From the IMG/VR virus record IMGVR_UViG_3300032116_001200, positions 1-25,402 of that record: a stretch of 25,402 bases of DNA, one strand, 5' to 3'. Both the position numbers and the translations under genes were made by a program. Shown piece by piece: positions 1 to 4,752 of the stretch (positions are counted from its first letter, which is position 1; each line of letters begins with the position of its first letter). Source of the stretch: a virus. The notes under the pieces were generated by a model. That model was not told the origin of the DNA. It saw only the letters and a list, made by a program, of their open reading frames with translations, and did no database searches.

Positions 1-9
1 TGCGCCACC

Positions 10-222
10 ATGCCTGACCCCAGTCGCGACACAGCCGCCGCCATGCTCCAGGCGGTGCGATGGGCTGAACTGTCCAGCCAGCCGCTCGCCGTGGGGCTGG
101 CGGATGCGTTGGAGGAGCTGGTGGGCAGAGAGTCCGACCATAGCCACCCCAGGACATGCGTAATATCCTGTGATTCCATAGAAGAAATCATTAACCACCT
201 TCGCACTGATAACCATGCATGA
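10..222 (+). CDS. Small hypothetical protein (70 aa)
   Basis: A 70-residue acidic protein of unknown function that I do not recognise. It begins at an ATG 9 bases inside the window, so a longer upstream start cannot be excluded. The N-terminal half is a likely amphipathic helix (residues 10-40, rich in Ala, Leu and Glu), followed by a short segment with two Cys (positions 50 and 54). There is no signal peptide or membrane segment. It is the first of a chain of plus-strand genes: its last bases overlap the start of the 28-aa membrane peptide, which suggests translational coupling and supports a real gene. Its ribosome binding region lies mostly outside the window. Confidence 0.5.
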   Translation: MPDPSRDTAAAMLQAVRWAELSSQPLAVGLADALEELVGRESDHSHPRTCVISCDSIEEIINHLRTDNHA

Positions 223-301
223 ACTCACCTGGCCTGATGTTGCTGTCATGCTCATCGGCATTCTCCCAACTTGCATTTTCATCTGGAAGGTAATCAAATG
301 A
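215..301 (+). CDS. 28-aa single-span membrane microprotein
   Basis: A 28-codon frame starting MHELTWPDVAVMLIG and ending FIWKVIK. It has a short polar N-terminus, one continuous hydrophobic stretch (about residues 9-23) and a C-terminus with two lysines, so it should span the membrane once with the basic end in the cytoplasm. The start ATG overlaps the end of the preceding gene, and the stop overlaps the next start as ATGA. Tight coupling at both ends is the main argument that it is translated. Function is unknown; small phage membrane peptides can be holin-like, superinfection-exclusion or accessory proteins, and nothing here chooses among them. Confidence 0.55.
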   Translation: MHELTWPDVAVMLIGILPTCIFIWKVIK

Positions 302-591
302 ACCAGCCGCTCAGCCCCGCCGCGCAGGCGGTGGTAGATGCGGCCAATGGAGCTTGCTCTTATGGGGCAGATGACGTGCTCAACGATTCGCGCCAGATTG
401 CTGCCGCCGCACTCCGCGTTGTTGCGGATCAGGTGGTGCCTGCCGCTTCTCCACGGGATCGAGCAACCTGGAGCCCGTTCGCAGGGCAGATCCGCGCCGA
501 AATCCTCGCCATCGCCGCCGAACTGAAGGGCGCAACCACCACCACCACCACCACCACCACCACCACCACCACCACGGATCAACCATGCTGA
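298..591 (+). CDS. Hypothetical protein with C-terminal poly-threonine tail (97 aa)
   Basis: The start is placed at the ATG at 298, with GGAAGG 8 bases upstream and ATGA overlap with the preceding peptide. The in-frame upstream ATG at 271 lacks this context. Residues 1-80 are an Ala-rich helical domain of a type I associate with small proteins of freshwater picocyanobacteria and their phages (pattern SPAAQAVVDAAN near the start, then AAALRVVADQV). The C-terminus is 14 consecutive threonines followed by DQPC, encoded by a pure trinucleotide repeat. No enzymatic motif is visible. The gene ends 7 bases inside the dCTP deaminase gene, so its translation probably feeds that gene. Confidence 0.65.
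   Translation: MNQPLSPAAQAVVDAANGACSYGADDVLNDSRQIAAAALRVVADQVVPAASPRDRATWSPFAGQIRAEILAIAAELKGATTTTTTTTTTTTTTDQPC
535..576 (+). repeat. (ACC)13 trinucleotide microsatellite
   Basis: Thirteen uninterrupted ACC units followed by ACG, giving 14 Thr codons in frame. Length changes would come in whole codons and keep the reading frame, altering only the tail length of the host protein. The tract ends 9 bases before the dCTP deaminase ATG, so it also forms most of that gene's translation initiation region. In the minus direction it reads as poly-Trp, which is not a plausible protein. Confidence 0.95.
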
Positions 592-1184
592 AACCCGACC
601 GCTGGATCAGACAACAGGCCGCCAATGGCATGATCAAGCCGTTTGTGCCGGAGCTGGTGCGCGAAGTGCTGACAAGCGACGGCGAACCCATCCGCCGCGT
701 CCTGTCCTACGGCACATCCTCCTACGGCTACGACCTGCGCCTCTCTCCAAAAGAGTTTCTGATCTTTCGCCACGTTCCGGGAACGGTGATGAACCCGAAG
801 CGGTTCAACCCCGCCAACCTGGAACCCGCCCAGCTCCACCAGGATGAGGATGGCTGCTACTTCATCCTCCCCGCCCACTCCTACGGCCTTGGCGTGGCAC
901 TGGAACGGCTGCGGGTTCCCGACATGATCACGGTGATCTGCCTCGGCAAGTCCACCTATGCCCGGCTGGGCATCATTGCGAACATGACGCCAGCCGAAGC
1001 CGGCTGGGAGGGGCATCTGACCCTGGAGTTCAGCAACAGCAGCGGCGCCGACTGTCGGGTGTACGCCGGCGAAGGGATCTGCCAGCTGCTGTTCTTTGAG
1101 GGGGATCCCTGCGACACCACCTACGCGGCGCGGGCGGGGAAATACCAGGGCCAGCCTGAGACCGTCGTGGGGGCGCGGGTATGA
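585..1184 (+). CDS. dcd: dCTP deaminase
   Basis: A 199-residue protein of the dCTP deaminase/dUTPase trimeric family. It deaminates dCTP to dUTP, supplying the precursor of dTMP for phage DNA synthesis in the cytoplasm. Signature segments are SSYGYDLR (residues 45-52), the phosphate-binding GKSTYAR (121-127), and AGWEGHLTLEFSN (139-151), in which Glu148 matches the catalytic glutamate of the family. The C-terminal part has GEGICQLLFF and a Gly/Gln-containing tail (KYQGQ) that closes over the nucleotide. Length is normal for the bacterial enzyme. Whether it is monofunctional or also hydrolyses dUTP cannot be read from the sequence. Its start overlaps the preceding gene by 7 bases and its stop overlaps the next start as ATGA. 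Confidence 0.93.
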   Translation: MLKPDRWIRQQAANGMIKPFVPELVREVLTSDGEPIRRVLSYGTSSYGYDLRLSPKEFLIFRHVPGTVMNPKRFNPANLEPAQLHQDEDGCYFILPAHSYGLGVALERLRVPDMITVICLGKSTYARLGIIANMTPAEAGWEGHLTLEFSNSSGADCRVYAGEGICQLLFFEGDPCDTTYAARAGKYQGQPETVVGARV

Positions 1185-1441
1185 GCAGCACCAACCCCGA
1201 CCGCCAGCCGCTGTGGCGGGCCATGGAGGCTGCCTACTACCAGGGCCGCGACCCTGGGCACAACGAGCGTCACGGCTACGCCGCTGAGATCCGCGCCGTG
1301 GGGGTTTGGCTGCTGCCGGAGGAGCCCGAGCCAGAGCCGGGAGACCGCTTTGAGCAACGCCACATCATCTGGCGGCACAATCAACGCCTCCGCGCCCTGC
1401 TCACCGCTGAAGCCGACCGTGCGGAGCGGGGCGATGGTTGA
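1181..1441 (+). CDS. Hypothetical protein (86 aa) downstream of dcd
   Basis: Starts by ATGA overlap with the dCTP deaminase stop. The protein is charged, with many Arg and Glu, an aromatic helix near residues 12-25 (WRAMEAAYYQ), a Pro/Glu segment (PEEPEPEPGD) around residues 46-55, and a C-terminal amphipathic helix. I recognise no family. It ends ERGDG, the same five residues that end the next gene, because the two gene junctions share a 15-bp sequence. Function is unknown; a role in nucleotide or replication metabolism is only a guess from position. Confidence 0.65.
   Translation: MSSTNPDRQPLWRAMEAAYYQGRDPGHNERHGYAAEIRAVGVWLLPEEPEPEPGDRFEQRHIIWRHNQRLRALLTAEADRAERGDG
1423..1437 (+). repeat. 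15-bp junction repeat, copy 1
   Basis: GGAGCGGGGCGATGG spans the end of the 86-aa gene and the start of the ASCH gene. It supplies a Shine-Dalgarno-like GGAG 7 bases before the ATG. An identical copy lies 670 bases downstream at the other end of the ASCH gene. Confidence 0.9.
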
Positions 1442-2111
1442 GTGTCCCATCCTGTTCAGTGGCCCCATGGTCCGCGCCATCCTGGAGGGCAAGAAGACAC
1501 AGACGCGGCAGATAATTAAGCCTCAACCAAAAGGCCCCTTGATCTGTCGCACTCTTGACGGCACATGGGGTTACGAGTGGAACGGCGACGACTGGCGCTG
1601 CCCCTACGGCAAACCCGGCGATCGGTTGTGGGTGCAGGAAACGTGGGCCGTGCAGCACGAATACGATGCCGCTGCTCCATCCGAGATCGGCTCCAATGCT
1701 CGATGGCACTATGCGGCCACCGAAAACCTGGCTGGCCTTCGCTGGCGCACATCAATCTTCCTCCCTCGCCGTGGCAGCCGGATCACGCTGGAGATCACGG
1801 GCGTCAGGGTGGAACGGCTGCAGCGGATCAGCGGTCCAGATTGCTGGGCGGAGGGGATTAGCCACGCTGGCTGGGATCCAGAGCGCTATGGGTCTGTGGT
1901 TGAGTGCTATCACGACCTGTGGGATTCGATCAAAGCCCGCAACCGCCCCCAGCTCCCAGGCAACCCCAACGGCAGGCGATACGCCCGGGTAAAGGCCTGG
2001 CTTGAGGCGCACCCAGACACGAGTTGGGACGCCAACCCCTGGGTGTGGGTTGTGGAGTTTCGCCGGCTGATCCCGTCATCGCCCTGTGCGTTGGAGCGGG
2101 GCGATGGCTAG
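1434..2111 (+). CDS. ASCH-domain protein
   Basis: A 225-residue protein of the phage ASCH-type family. The start is the ATG at 1434, preceded by GGAG and overlapping the previous stop; the longer in-frame start at 1350 would overlap the previous gene by about 90 bases. Landmarks are PILFSGPMVRAILEG (residues 5-19), the basic loop GKKTQTR (19-25), PGDRLWVQETWA (61-72), a beta segment SRITLEITGVRVERLQ (115-130) and WDANPWVWVVEF (198-209). ASCH domains resemble PUA folds and are thought to bind RNA or modified nucleotides. In phages such genes sit among early or accessory genes, and their role is unsettled. It ends ERGDG like the preceding gene. Confidence 0.85.
   Translation: MVECPILFSGPMVRAILEGKKTQTRQIIKPQPKGPLICRTLDGTWGYEWNGDDWRCPYGKPGDRLWVQETWAVQHEYDAAAPSEIGSNARWHYAATENLAGLRWRTSIFLPRRGSRITLEITGVRVERLQRISGPDCWAEGISHAGWDPERYGSVVECYHDLWDSIKARNRPQLPGNPNGRRYARVKAWLEAHPDTSWDANPWVWVVEFRRLIPSSPCALERGDG
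2093..2107 (+). repeat. 15-bp junction repeat, copy 2
   Basis: Second exact copy of GGAGCGGGGCGATGG, at the boundary between the ASCH gene and the HTH/Cys gene. It again carries the ribosome binding site and start codon of the downstream gene and the ERGDG C-terminus of the upstream gene. Confidence 0.9.
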
Positions 2112-2463
2112 ACAAGGCGACAGATTAAGCGCCGAACAAGTGCGGGATGTGTTGCTGGCGATCGGCAAAGAAACCCTCAATACAACCGCTAAACGGGTAG
2201 ACCGGACAGCATGGGTGATCTCTCAGATTCAACGAGGGCAGAAATACGCGGACGTGCATCCTGAGCTGCCTCGTCGGCCAGGTCGTCCCAAAAGGCGGCA
2301 TGCTCCCCAGCCGACTGCTGGGGAGCCGTCGTGCAGGATCTGCCAGCATTGGATCGAGGAACCAGAACCAGGCCGGCCGCCGTGCGATCTGGGCCTGCCT
2401 GATGTCCACGAGGTTGGGCTGGGATTTGCAACAGAATGCAACCTCTACCAGATGCAGCGATGA
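2104..2463 (+). CDS. HTH plus Cys-cluster DNA-binding protein (119 aa)
   Basis: The start is the ATG at 2104, with GGAG 7 bases upstream inside the repeated junction. Residues 8-46 look like a helix-turn-helix of the Hin/NUMOD type (LSAEQVRDVLLAIGKE, then TAKRVDRTAWVISQIQRG). They are followed by a basic Pro/Arg linker resembling an AT-hook (PRRPGRPKRR, 56-65). A C-terminal cluster Cys77, Cys80, Cys94 and Cys112 could bind one zinc ion. The most likely role is a small phage transcription factor or DNA-binding accessory protein. The target is unknown, but it is encoded just upstream of the repeated promoter boxes, making it a reasonable candidate to act on them (inference). The stop overlaps the next start as ATGA. 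Confidence 0.72.
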   Translation: MARQGDRLSAEQVRDVLLAIGKETLNTTAKRVDRTAWVISQIQRGQKYADVHPELPRRPGRPKRRHAPQPTAGEPSCRICQHWIEEPEPGRPPCDLGLPDVHEVGLGFATECNLYQMQR

Positions 2464-2786
2464 GCAGTCCCAGCTGGCGGCAGTTCCGCGAGATCCCGTT
2501 TGATGCGACGGTCGCTGCCGTGGTCAAAGCCCTGGATCTGGAGATCCCCGATGAGGGCCGGCCCCGATCGTTCCGTGGGCCAAGGGGCCAGTTCCTCGCG
2601 TCCACCACTCAGGCTGGCGACTGGGTGGTATGCCATGGCGGGGAGAGCAGGTTTGTTGATGGCCCAGATGCAGTGAGGAGGGCTGCCATGCTGCCGGCCA
2701 GCACACCATCAGGCGATGCGCTCCGGCAGTGGCTCCGATGGTGGGGATGGGTGCCGCGATCGGAGCAGCGGCAGGCAACTGACTGA
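2460..2786 (+). CDS. Hypothetical protein (108 aa)
   Basis: The start is chosen at the ATG at 2460, which overlaps the upstream stop as ATGA; a slightly longer in-frame ATG at 2436 is less likely. The protein begins MSSPSWRQFREIPFDATVAA. It has a mixed alpha/beta pattern and a Trp-rich C-terminal helix (LRQWLRWWGWVP, residues 87-98). I do not recognise a family and see no membrane segment or metal site. It is the last gene of the first tightly coupled plus-strand run: the first promoter-like box overlaps its last codon. Confidence 0.6.
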   Translation: MSSPSWRQFREIPFDATVAAVVKALDLEIPDEGRPRSFRGPRGQFLASTTQAGDWVVCHGGESRFVDGPDAVRRAAMLPASTPSGDALRQWLRWWGWVPRSEQRQATD

Positions 2787-2803
2787 CACGATTGCGCTAC
2801 GCT
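2784..2803 (+). promoter_or_regulatory. Promoter-like box, copy 1
   Basis: GACACGATTGCGCTA followed by CGCT. The last six bases, TACGCT, fit a TAnnnT -10 element, and transcription would begin about 16 bases before the 70-aa zinc protein's ATG. It matches the copies at 3081 and 3421 at 15 of 17 positions in the box but lacks the downstream hairpin. No convincing -35 hexamer is seen, so the box itself may be bound by an activator or an alternative sigma factor. Confidence 0.5.
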
Positions 2804-2825
2804 GGCGAGCCACCACAACAGCAGA

Positions 2826-3038
2826 ATGGCCCCACTGACCAATGCGGAACGCTGCCAGCGCAGGCGAGATAGAGCGGCAGGGAGGCTGCCGGCCTGCGGT
2901 CCCTGCGCCAATGAATGCGGCCGGAACCACTACGGGATGCATGGGTCGCTGTGCTCGATCTGCTGGACCAACTGCACCGATGAGGGGCGAGCTGATCGAG
3001 CGAAGCGGGTGAAGCGTGCGACGCAGCGCAAGGCGTAG
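2826..3038 (+). CDS. Small zinc-ribbon protein A (70 aa)
   Basis: A very basic 70-aa protein. Residues 5-20 form an Arg-rich helix (TNAERCQRRRDRAAGR). Cys24, Cys27, Cys31 and the pair Cys43-x2-Cys46, with His35 and His39 between, suggest one zinc ribbon, followed by a second basic helix (RADRAKRVKRATQRK). The layout is shared with the protein at 4108-4377: AG.LP, a first Cys pair, CxxCW, then T(D)xGR and a basic helix. The two are therefore probably paralogues. It may bind nucleic acid; the family is common as an unassigned small phage protein. It is preceded by promoter-like box copy 1, and no Shine-Dalgarno sequence is obvious. Confidence 0.68.
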   Translation: MAPLTNAERCQRRRDRAAGRLPACGPCANECGRNHYGMHGSLCSICWTNCTDEGRADRAKRVKRATQRKA

Positions 3039-3042
3039 AGTA

Positions 3043-3101
3043 TTACAGATTGTGAACCGGTCGGGTAAGGGGGTGACCGGTAGACACGATCGCGCTAGTA
3101 T
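3043..3101 (+). promoter_or_regulatory. Promoter module, copy 2
   Basis: Two conserved boxes: TTACAGATTGTGA (3043-3055) and TAGACACGATCGCGCTA (3081-3097), the latter running into a TAnnnT -10 element, TAGTAT (3096-3101). The downstream box is identical over 17 bases to copy 3 at 3421. The expected start of transcription (about 3108) lies directly before the conserved hairpin. No standard -35 is evident; GGTGAC at 3072 is a weak candidate. Confidence 0.6.
3056..3081. repeat. 7-bp inverted repeat upstream of promoter copy 2
   Basis: ACCGGTC (3056-3062) and GACCGGT (3075-3081) are exact reverse complements separated by 12 bases, with half-site centres 19 bp apart (two DNA helical turns). It could be an operator for a dimeric regulator, or a weak RNA hairpin after the zinc protein gene (18 bases past its stop, no U-tract). 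It is absent at the other two promoter copies and accounts for the 8-bp longer spacing there. Confidence 0.45.
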
Positions 3102-3110
3102 GGGATCACC

Positions 3111-3126
3111 GGAGGGGAGTCCCTCC
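3111..3126 (+). promoter_or_regulatory. Conserved 5'-leader hairpin, copy 1
   Basis: GGAGGG-GAGT-CCCTCC, a perfect 6-bp stem with a tetraloop, starting 9 bases after the -10 element. The copy at 3451 has GGAAGG-GAGG-CCTTCC at the same distance. The G-C to A-T change in the fourth pair is compensatory, so the structure and not just the sequence appears to be maintained. It is too far (17 bases) from the ATG to act as a normal Shine-Dalgarno, so a 5'-end stabilising or regulatory role is more likely. Confidence 0.6.
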
Positions 3127-3143
3127 ATAACCCACCATCAAAA

Positions 3144-3341
3144 ATGGCTCGGACCACCAGCAAGCAACAAGCTCAAGTTCTCCCTGCATTTGCCGAACCC
3201 GGCTACTATTTTGAAACCCTTAAAGATGGCGTAGTGGTTGATAGCAAGTTTCAAAATCTCCGGCTTGCACTTGAATCTATCGAAAATTGGCCAGTTCATG
3301 AACACCACAAGGCTTCGGTAAGGCTCGCCAAATACGCCTGA
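3144..3341 (+). CDS. Hypothetical protein in a stand-alone cassette (65 aa)
   Basis: A 65-residue protein beginning MARTTSKQQAQVLPAF, with a predicted beta hairpin (YYFETLKDGVVVDSKF, residues 21-36), a helix (LRLALESIENW) and a basic end. Function is not recognised. Its base composition is visibly more AT-rich than its neighbours. It has its own promoter and leader hairpin upstream and an intrinsic terminator starting 8 bases after its stop. A single gene with its own signals and foreign composition fits the moron pattern of lambdoid phages: an independently expressed accessory gene, often host-altering or anti-defence. The translation start has no clear ribosome binding site. Confidence 0.68.
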   Translation: MARTTSKQQAQVLPAFAEPGYYFETLKDGVVVDSKFQNLRLALESIENWPVHEHHKASVRLAKYA

Positions 3342-3349
3342 CTTTCGCC

Positions 3350-3372
3350 GCCCCGGTCACCCGGGGCTTTTT
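3350..3372 (+). terminator. Intrinsic (rho-independent) terminator
   Basis: GCCCCGG (3350-3356), loop TCAC, CCGGGGC (3361-3367), then five T's. This is a perfect 7-bp GC stem with a U-tract, lying 8 bases after the stop of the 65-aa gene and just before promoter copy 3. It insulates the cassette from the next transcription unit. Confidence 0.9.
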
Positions 3373-3390
3373 CATGCCCTTGCCACAGTG

Positions 3391-3441
3391 TTACGGATTG
3401 TGACGCAACCACCCACGCACTAGACACGATCGCGCTAAGGT
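3391..3441 (+). promoter_or_regulatory. Promoter module, copy 3
   Basis: TTACGGATTGTGA (3391-3403) matches the upstream box of copy 2 at 12 of 13 positions. TAGACACGATCGCGCTA (3421-3437) is identical to copy 2 and leads into the -10-like TAAGGT (3436-3441). The two boxes are 17 bases apart here and 25 in copy 2. It lies directly after the terminator and is followed by the leader hairpin and the 95-aa gene. Confidence 0.6.
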
Positions 3442-3450
3442 AACTGCATC

Positions 3451-3466
3451 GGAAGGGAGGCCTTCC
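3451..3466 (+). promoter_or_regulatory. Conserved 5'-leader hairpin, copy 2
   Basis: GGAAGG-GAGG-CCTTCC, a perfect 6-bp stem and tetraloop placed 9 bases after the -10 element, exactly as at 3111-3126. One stem pair differs from that copy with both sides changed. The ATG follows 15 bases later. Confidence 0.6.
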
Positions 3467-3481
3467 ACCGCCATCGCACCC

Positions 3482-3769
3482 ATGGGAATCATCACCGACA
3501 CACTCCGCGCCAGCCTCCAGGATCTGGCCGCAGCCGATGCCCGCCTCTACCGGGGCCTGGCCGCCGAGCTGGAGGGCACCGCCCCCGCCCGGGCGCTGCC
3601 ACCCGCCACAGACGACGCCACGGACGAGGCCGTGACCGATGTCGTGACCGCGTTCAAAGCCGTTCGAGATTCAATGACTGAGGCGCAGTTCCTCAAGGTC
3701 TTTGAGAAAACGCCACAGATGAACGCCCTCTGGGATGCACTGATGCAACTGGAAGACGTCACCCGCTGA
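3482..3769 (+). CDS. Hypothetical protein (95 aa)
   Basis: An acidic, mostly helical protein beginning MGIITDTLRASLQDLAAADA, with a Pro/Ala/Thr linker near residues 35-45 (TAPARALPPATDD) between two helical halves. There are no Cys, no membrane segment and no recognised family. It is the first gene after promoter copy 3 and may head a unit that runs through the coiled-coil and zinc-ribbon genes to about 4750. GC-rich tandem repeats follow its stop. Confidence 0.6.
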   Translation: MGIITDTLRASLQDLAAADARLYRGLAAELEGTAPARALPPATDDATDEAVTDVVTAFKAVRDSMTEAQFLKVFEKTPQMNALWDALMQLEDVTR

Positions 3770-3806
3770 CCCCCACGGGCCCCCCACGGGCCCCCCACGG
3801 GGCCCC
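3770..3806 (+). repeat. GC-rich tandem repeat after the 95-aa gene
   Basis: Three near-perfect units of CCCCC(C)ACGGG(G), about 11 bases each, in the 66-base gap between two genes. GGGCCCCC segments are self-complementary, so the transcript could fold into alternative short hairpins. No T-run follows, so it is not a classical terminator. Confidence 0.85.
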
Positions 3807-3835
3807 ACATCACGCCTTCCCCCACCGCCACCGCC

Positions 3836-4078
3836 ATGGACCACGTCACATACGCCACCGACACTGAAACCGCCGCTCTGCTGGCCGAGGTGGACGCCCT
3901 GCTGGCCGAGGCGGACGCCACGGACGCACGGATCGAGGCGCTGCTGCGCACCGGCAGCACGGCGGTGGTGATGGCCGATCTGGCGCTGCAGATGGAGCTG
4001 GGCCGCCAGGAACTGGACCAGATCGAACGGGACCAGATGGCGATCCAGGCAGAGCTCGACGCGCTCGACGCGCCCTGA
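3836..4078 (+). CDS. Small coiled-coil protein (80 aa)
   Basis: An 80-residue acidic protein that is almost entirely predicted helix. Leu/Ile/Ala repeat at heptad spacing from residue 14 to the end (ALLAEVDALLAEADATDARI, then LGRQELDQIERDQMAIQAEL). It probably dimerises as a coiled coil. There are no Cys and no enzymatic motif. Similar small helical proteins are common in phage accessory arms, but I cannot name a family. It is separated from the preceding gene by the GC-rich repeat. Confidence 0.6.
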   Translation: MDHVTYATDTETAALLAEVDALLAEADATDARIEALLRTGSTAVVMADLALQMELGRQELDQIERDQMAIQAELDALDAP

Positions 4079-4107
4079 GGCGCCACTCACGACACCACCC
4101 CCGACCC

Positions 4108-4377
4108 ATGACCGACACCGCCACCCGCCGCGAACAGCTCGATCGCGCAGCCGCCAATGCCCGCGTCCGTCGCTGCCGGCTGCGACTGGCCGGCCTGCTG
4201 CCGCCCGTGCCCCGCTGTGTGGTCTGCGGGTGCCGTGCCACGGCCGCAGACCCAGATGAGTCGAGCCCCGTGTGCAGCAGCTGCTGGCGCCTCACCGACG
4301 CTGGCCGACAGTGGAATCGGGAGCGCGTGCGACTGGCTCGCCAGGCGCGCCGAACCGTCAGCGGGGGCGCAGAGTGA
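4108..4377 (+). CDS. Small zinc-ribbon protein B (89 aa)
   Basis: A basic 89-aa protein. An Arg-rich helix (residues 8-28) is followed by AGLLPPVP, Cys37-x2-Cys40, then Cys56-x2-Cys59-Trp, and a C-terminal basic helix (GRQWNRERVRLARQARR). The two Cys pairs 15 residues apart indicate a single zinc ribbon. It shares its plan with the 70-aa protein at 2826-3038, so the pair probably arose by duplication or was recruited twice. A nucleic-acid-binding role is likely from the basic helices; the target is unknown. Its stop overlaps the next candidate start as GTGA. Confidence 0.66.
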   Translation: MTDTATRREQLDRAAANARVRRCRLRLAGLLPPVPRCVVCGCRATAADPDESSPVCSSCWRLTDAGRQWNRERVRLARQARRTVSGGAE

Positions 4378-4562
4378 GCGCCCCACTTCCGCCACCAGGC
4401 CCAGAGCAACCCATCTGGATCACTACCCGCTGCGGATCCATCGGCCGCCTACGGTGGGCCAACAGTGACCCGAGTGGCACAGATGCGCACCTTGGCTGGC
4501 TCCGCTGGGGGCTATGCGGGATTGACTCCGGCTGGTTCAGAGAATCAATCCGCAGCAGCTAG
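4374..4562 (+). CDS. Hypothetical protein with GTG start (62 aa)
   Basis: This frame opens at a GTG that overlaps the preceding stop (GTGA), the same coupling style as the rest of the arm. It runs 62 codons: a Pro-rich N-terminus (APLPPPGPEQP) and a compact beta-like body with several Trp and Gly (IWITTRCGSIGRLRWAN, GWLRWGLCGIDSGW). No family is recognised. The following candidate gene overlaps it in another frame if that gene uses its first start, so at least one of the two has uncertain boundaries. Confidence 0.45.
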   Translation: MSAPLPPPGPEQPIWITTRCGSIGRLRWANSDPSGTDAHLGWLRWGLCGIDSGWFRESIRSS

Positions 4563-4752
4563 CCTCAGCCTGGATGTGATCAACCGAGACGGCGCCCCGG
4601 TGTGGCGCTGCTGCGTTGGTGGCCGCGTCGTTGCGGAAGGGCCCAGTGCCCCCGCTGTGTGCGCCGAGCTCAGCGCTCGGCGAGGATCGCCCAGCCGGTG
4701 CCCGGCCCCTCGACCATCCATCGAGGCCCCAGGTTGCGACGGCTGTAGCTGA
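4465..4752 (+). CDS. Hypothetical protein overlapping the convergent endolysin gene
   Basis: An open frame of up to 95 codons starting at GTG 4465; a GTG at 4576 would avoid overlap with the previous candidate. The segment LDVINRDGAPVWRCCVGGRV followed by VAEGPSAPAVCAEL looks like genuine protein (two beta strands and a helix). The last 27 codons run antisense through the end of the endolysin gene and are Pro/Ser/Cys-rich with no structure. This suggests that the natural 3' end was lost at the convergent junction, or that the gene simply reads into it. Function is unknown. Confidence 0.42.
   Translation: MTRVAQMRTLAGSAGGYAGLTPAGSENQSAAASLSLDVINRDGAPVWRCCVGGRVVAEGPSAPAVCAELSARRGSPSRCPAPRPSIEAPGCDGCS
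4662..4682. terminator. Hairpin at the convergent gene junction (possible bidirectional terminator)
   Basis: CGCCGAGC (4662-4669), loop TCAGC, GCTCGGCG (4675-4682): a perfect 8-bp stem readable on both strands. The loop contains the endolysin stop codon. Its place exactly where the two arms converge argues for a role in ending transcription or protecting RNA 3' ends, though no U-tract follows on either strand. Confidence 0.5.

Noticed and set aside
380-691. Minus-strand 103-aa frame containing 13 consecutive Trp residues
   Set aside because: It is the reverse reading of the (ACC)13 tract and overlaps two better-supported plus-strand genes; poly-Trp is not credible protein.
3085-3094. CGATCGCG within the promoter box as a cyanobacterial HIP1 site
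   Set aside because: It is not the full GCGATCGC octamer, and CGATCGCG also occurs inside coding sequence (for example near 11285, 11459 and 21393); only the full 17-bp box is distinctive.
3111-3120. GGAGGGGAG as ribosome binding site of the 65-aa gene
   Set aside because: It is more than 20 bases from the ATG and paired in the conserved hairpin, so a leader-structure role fits better.
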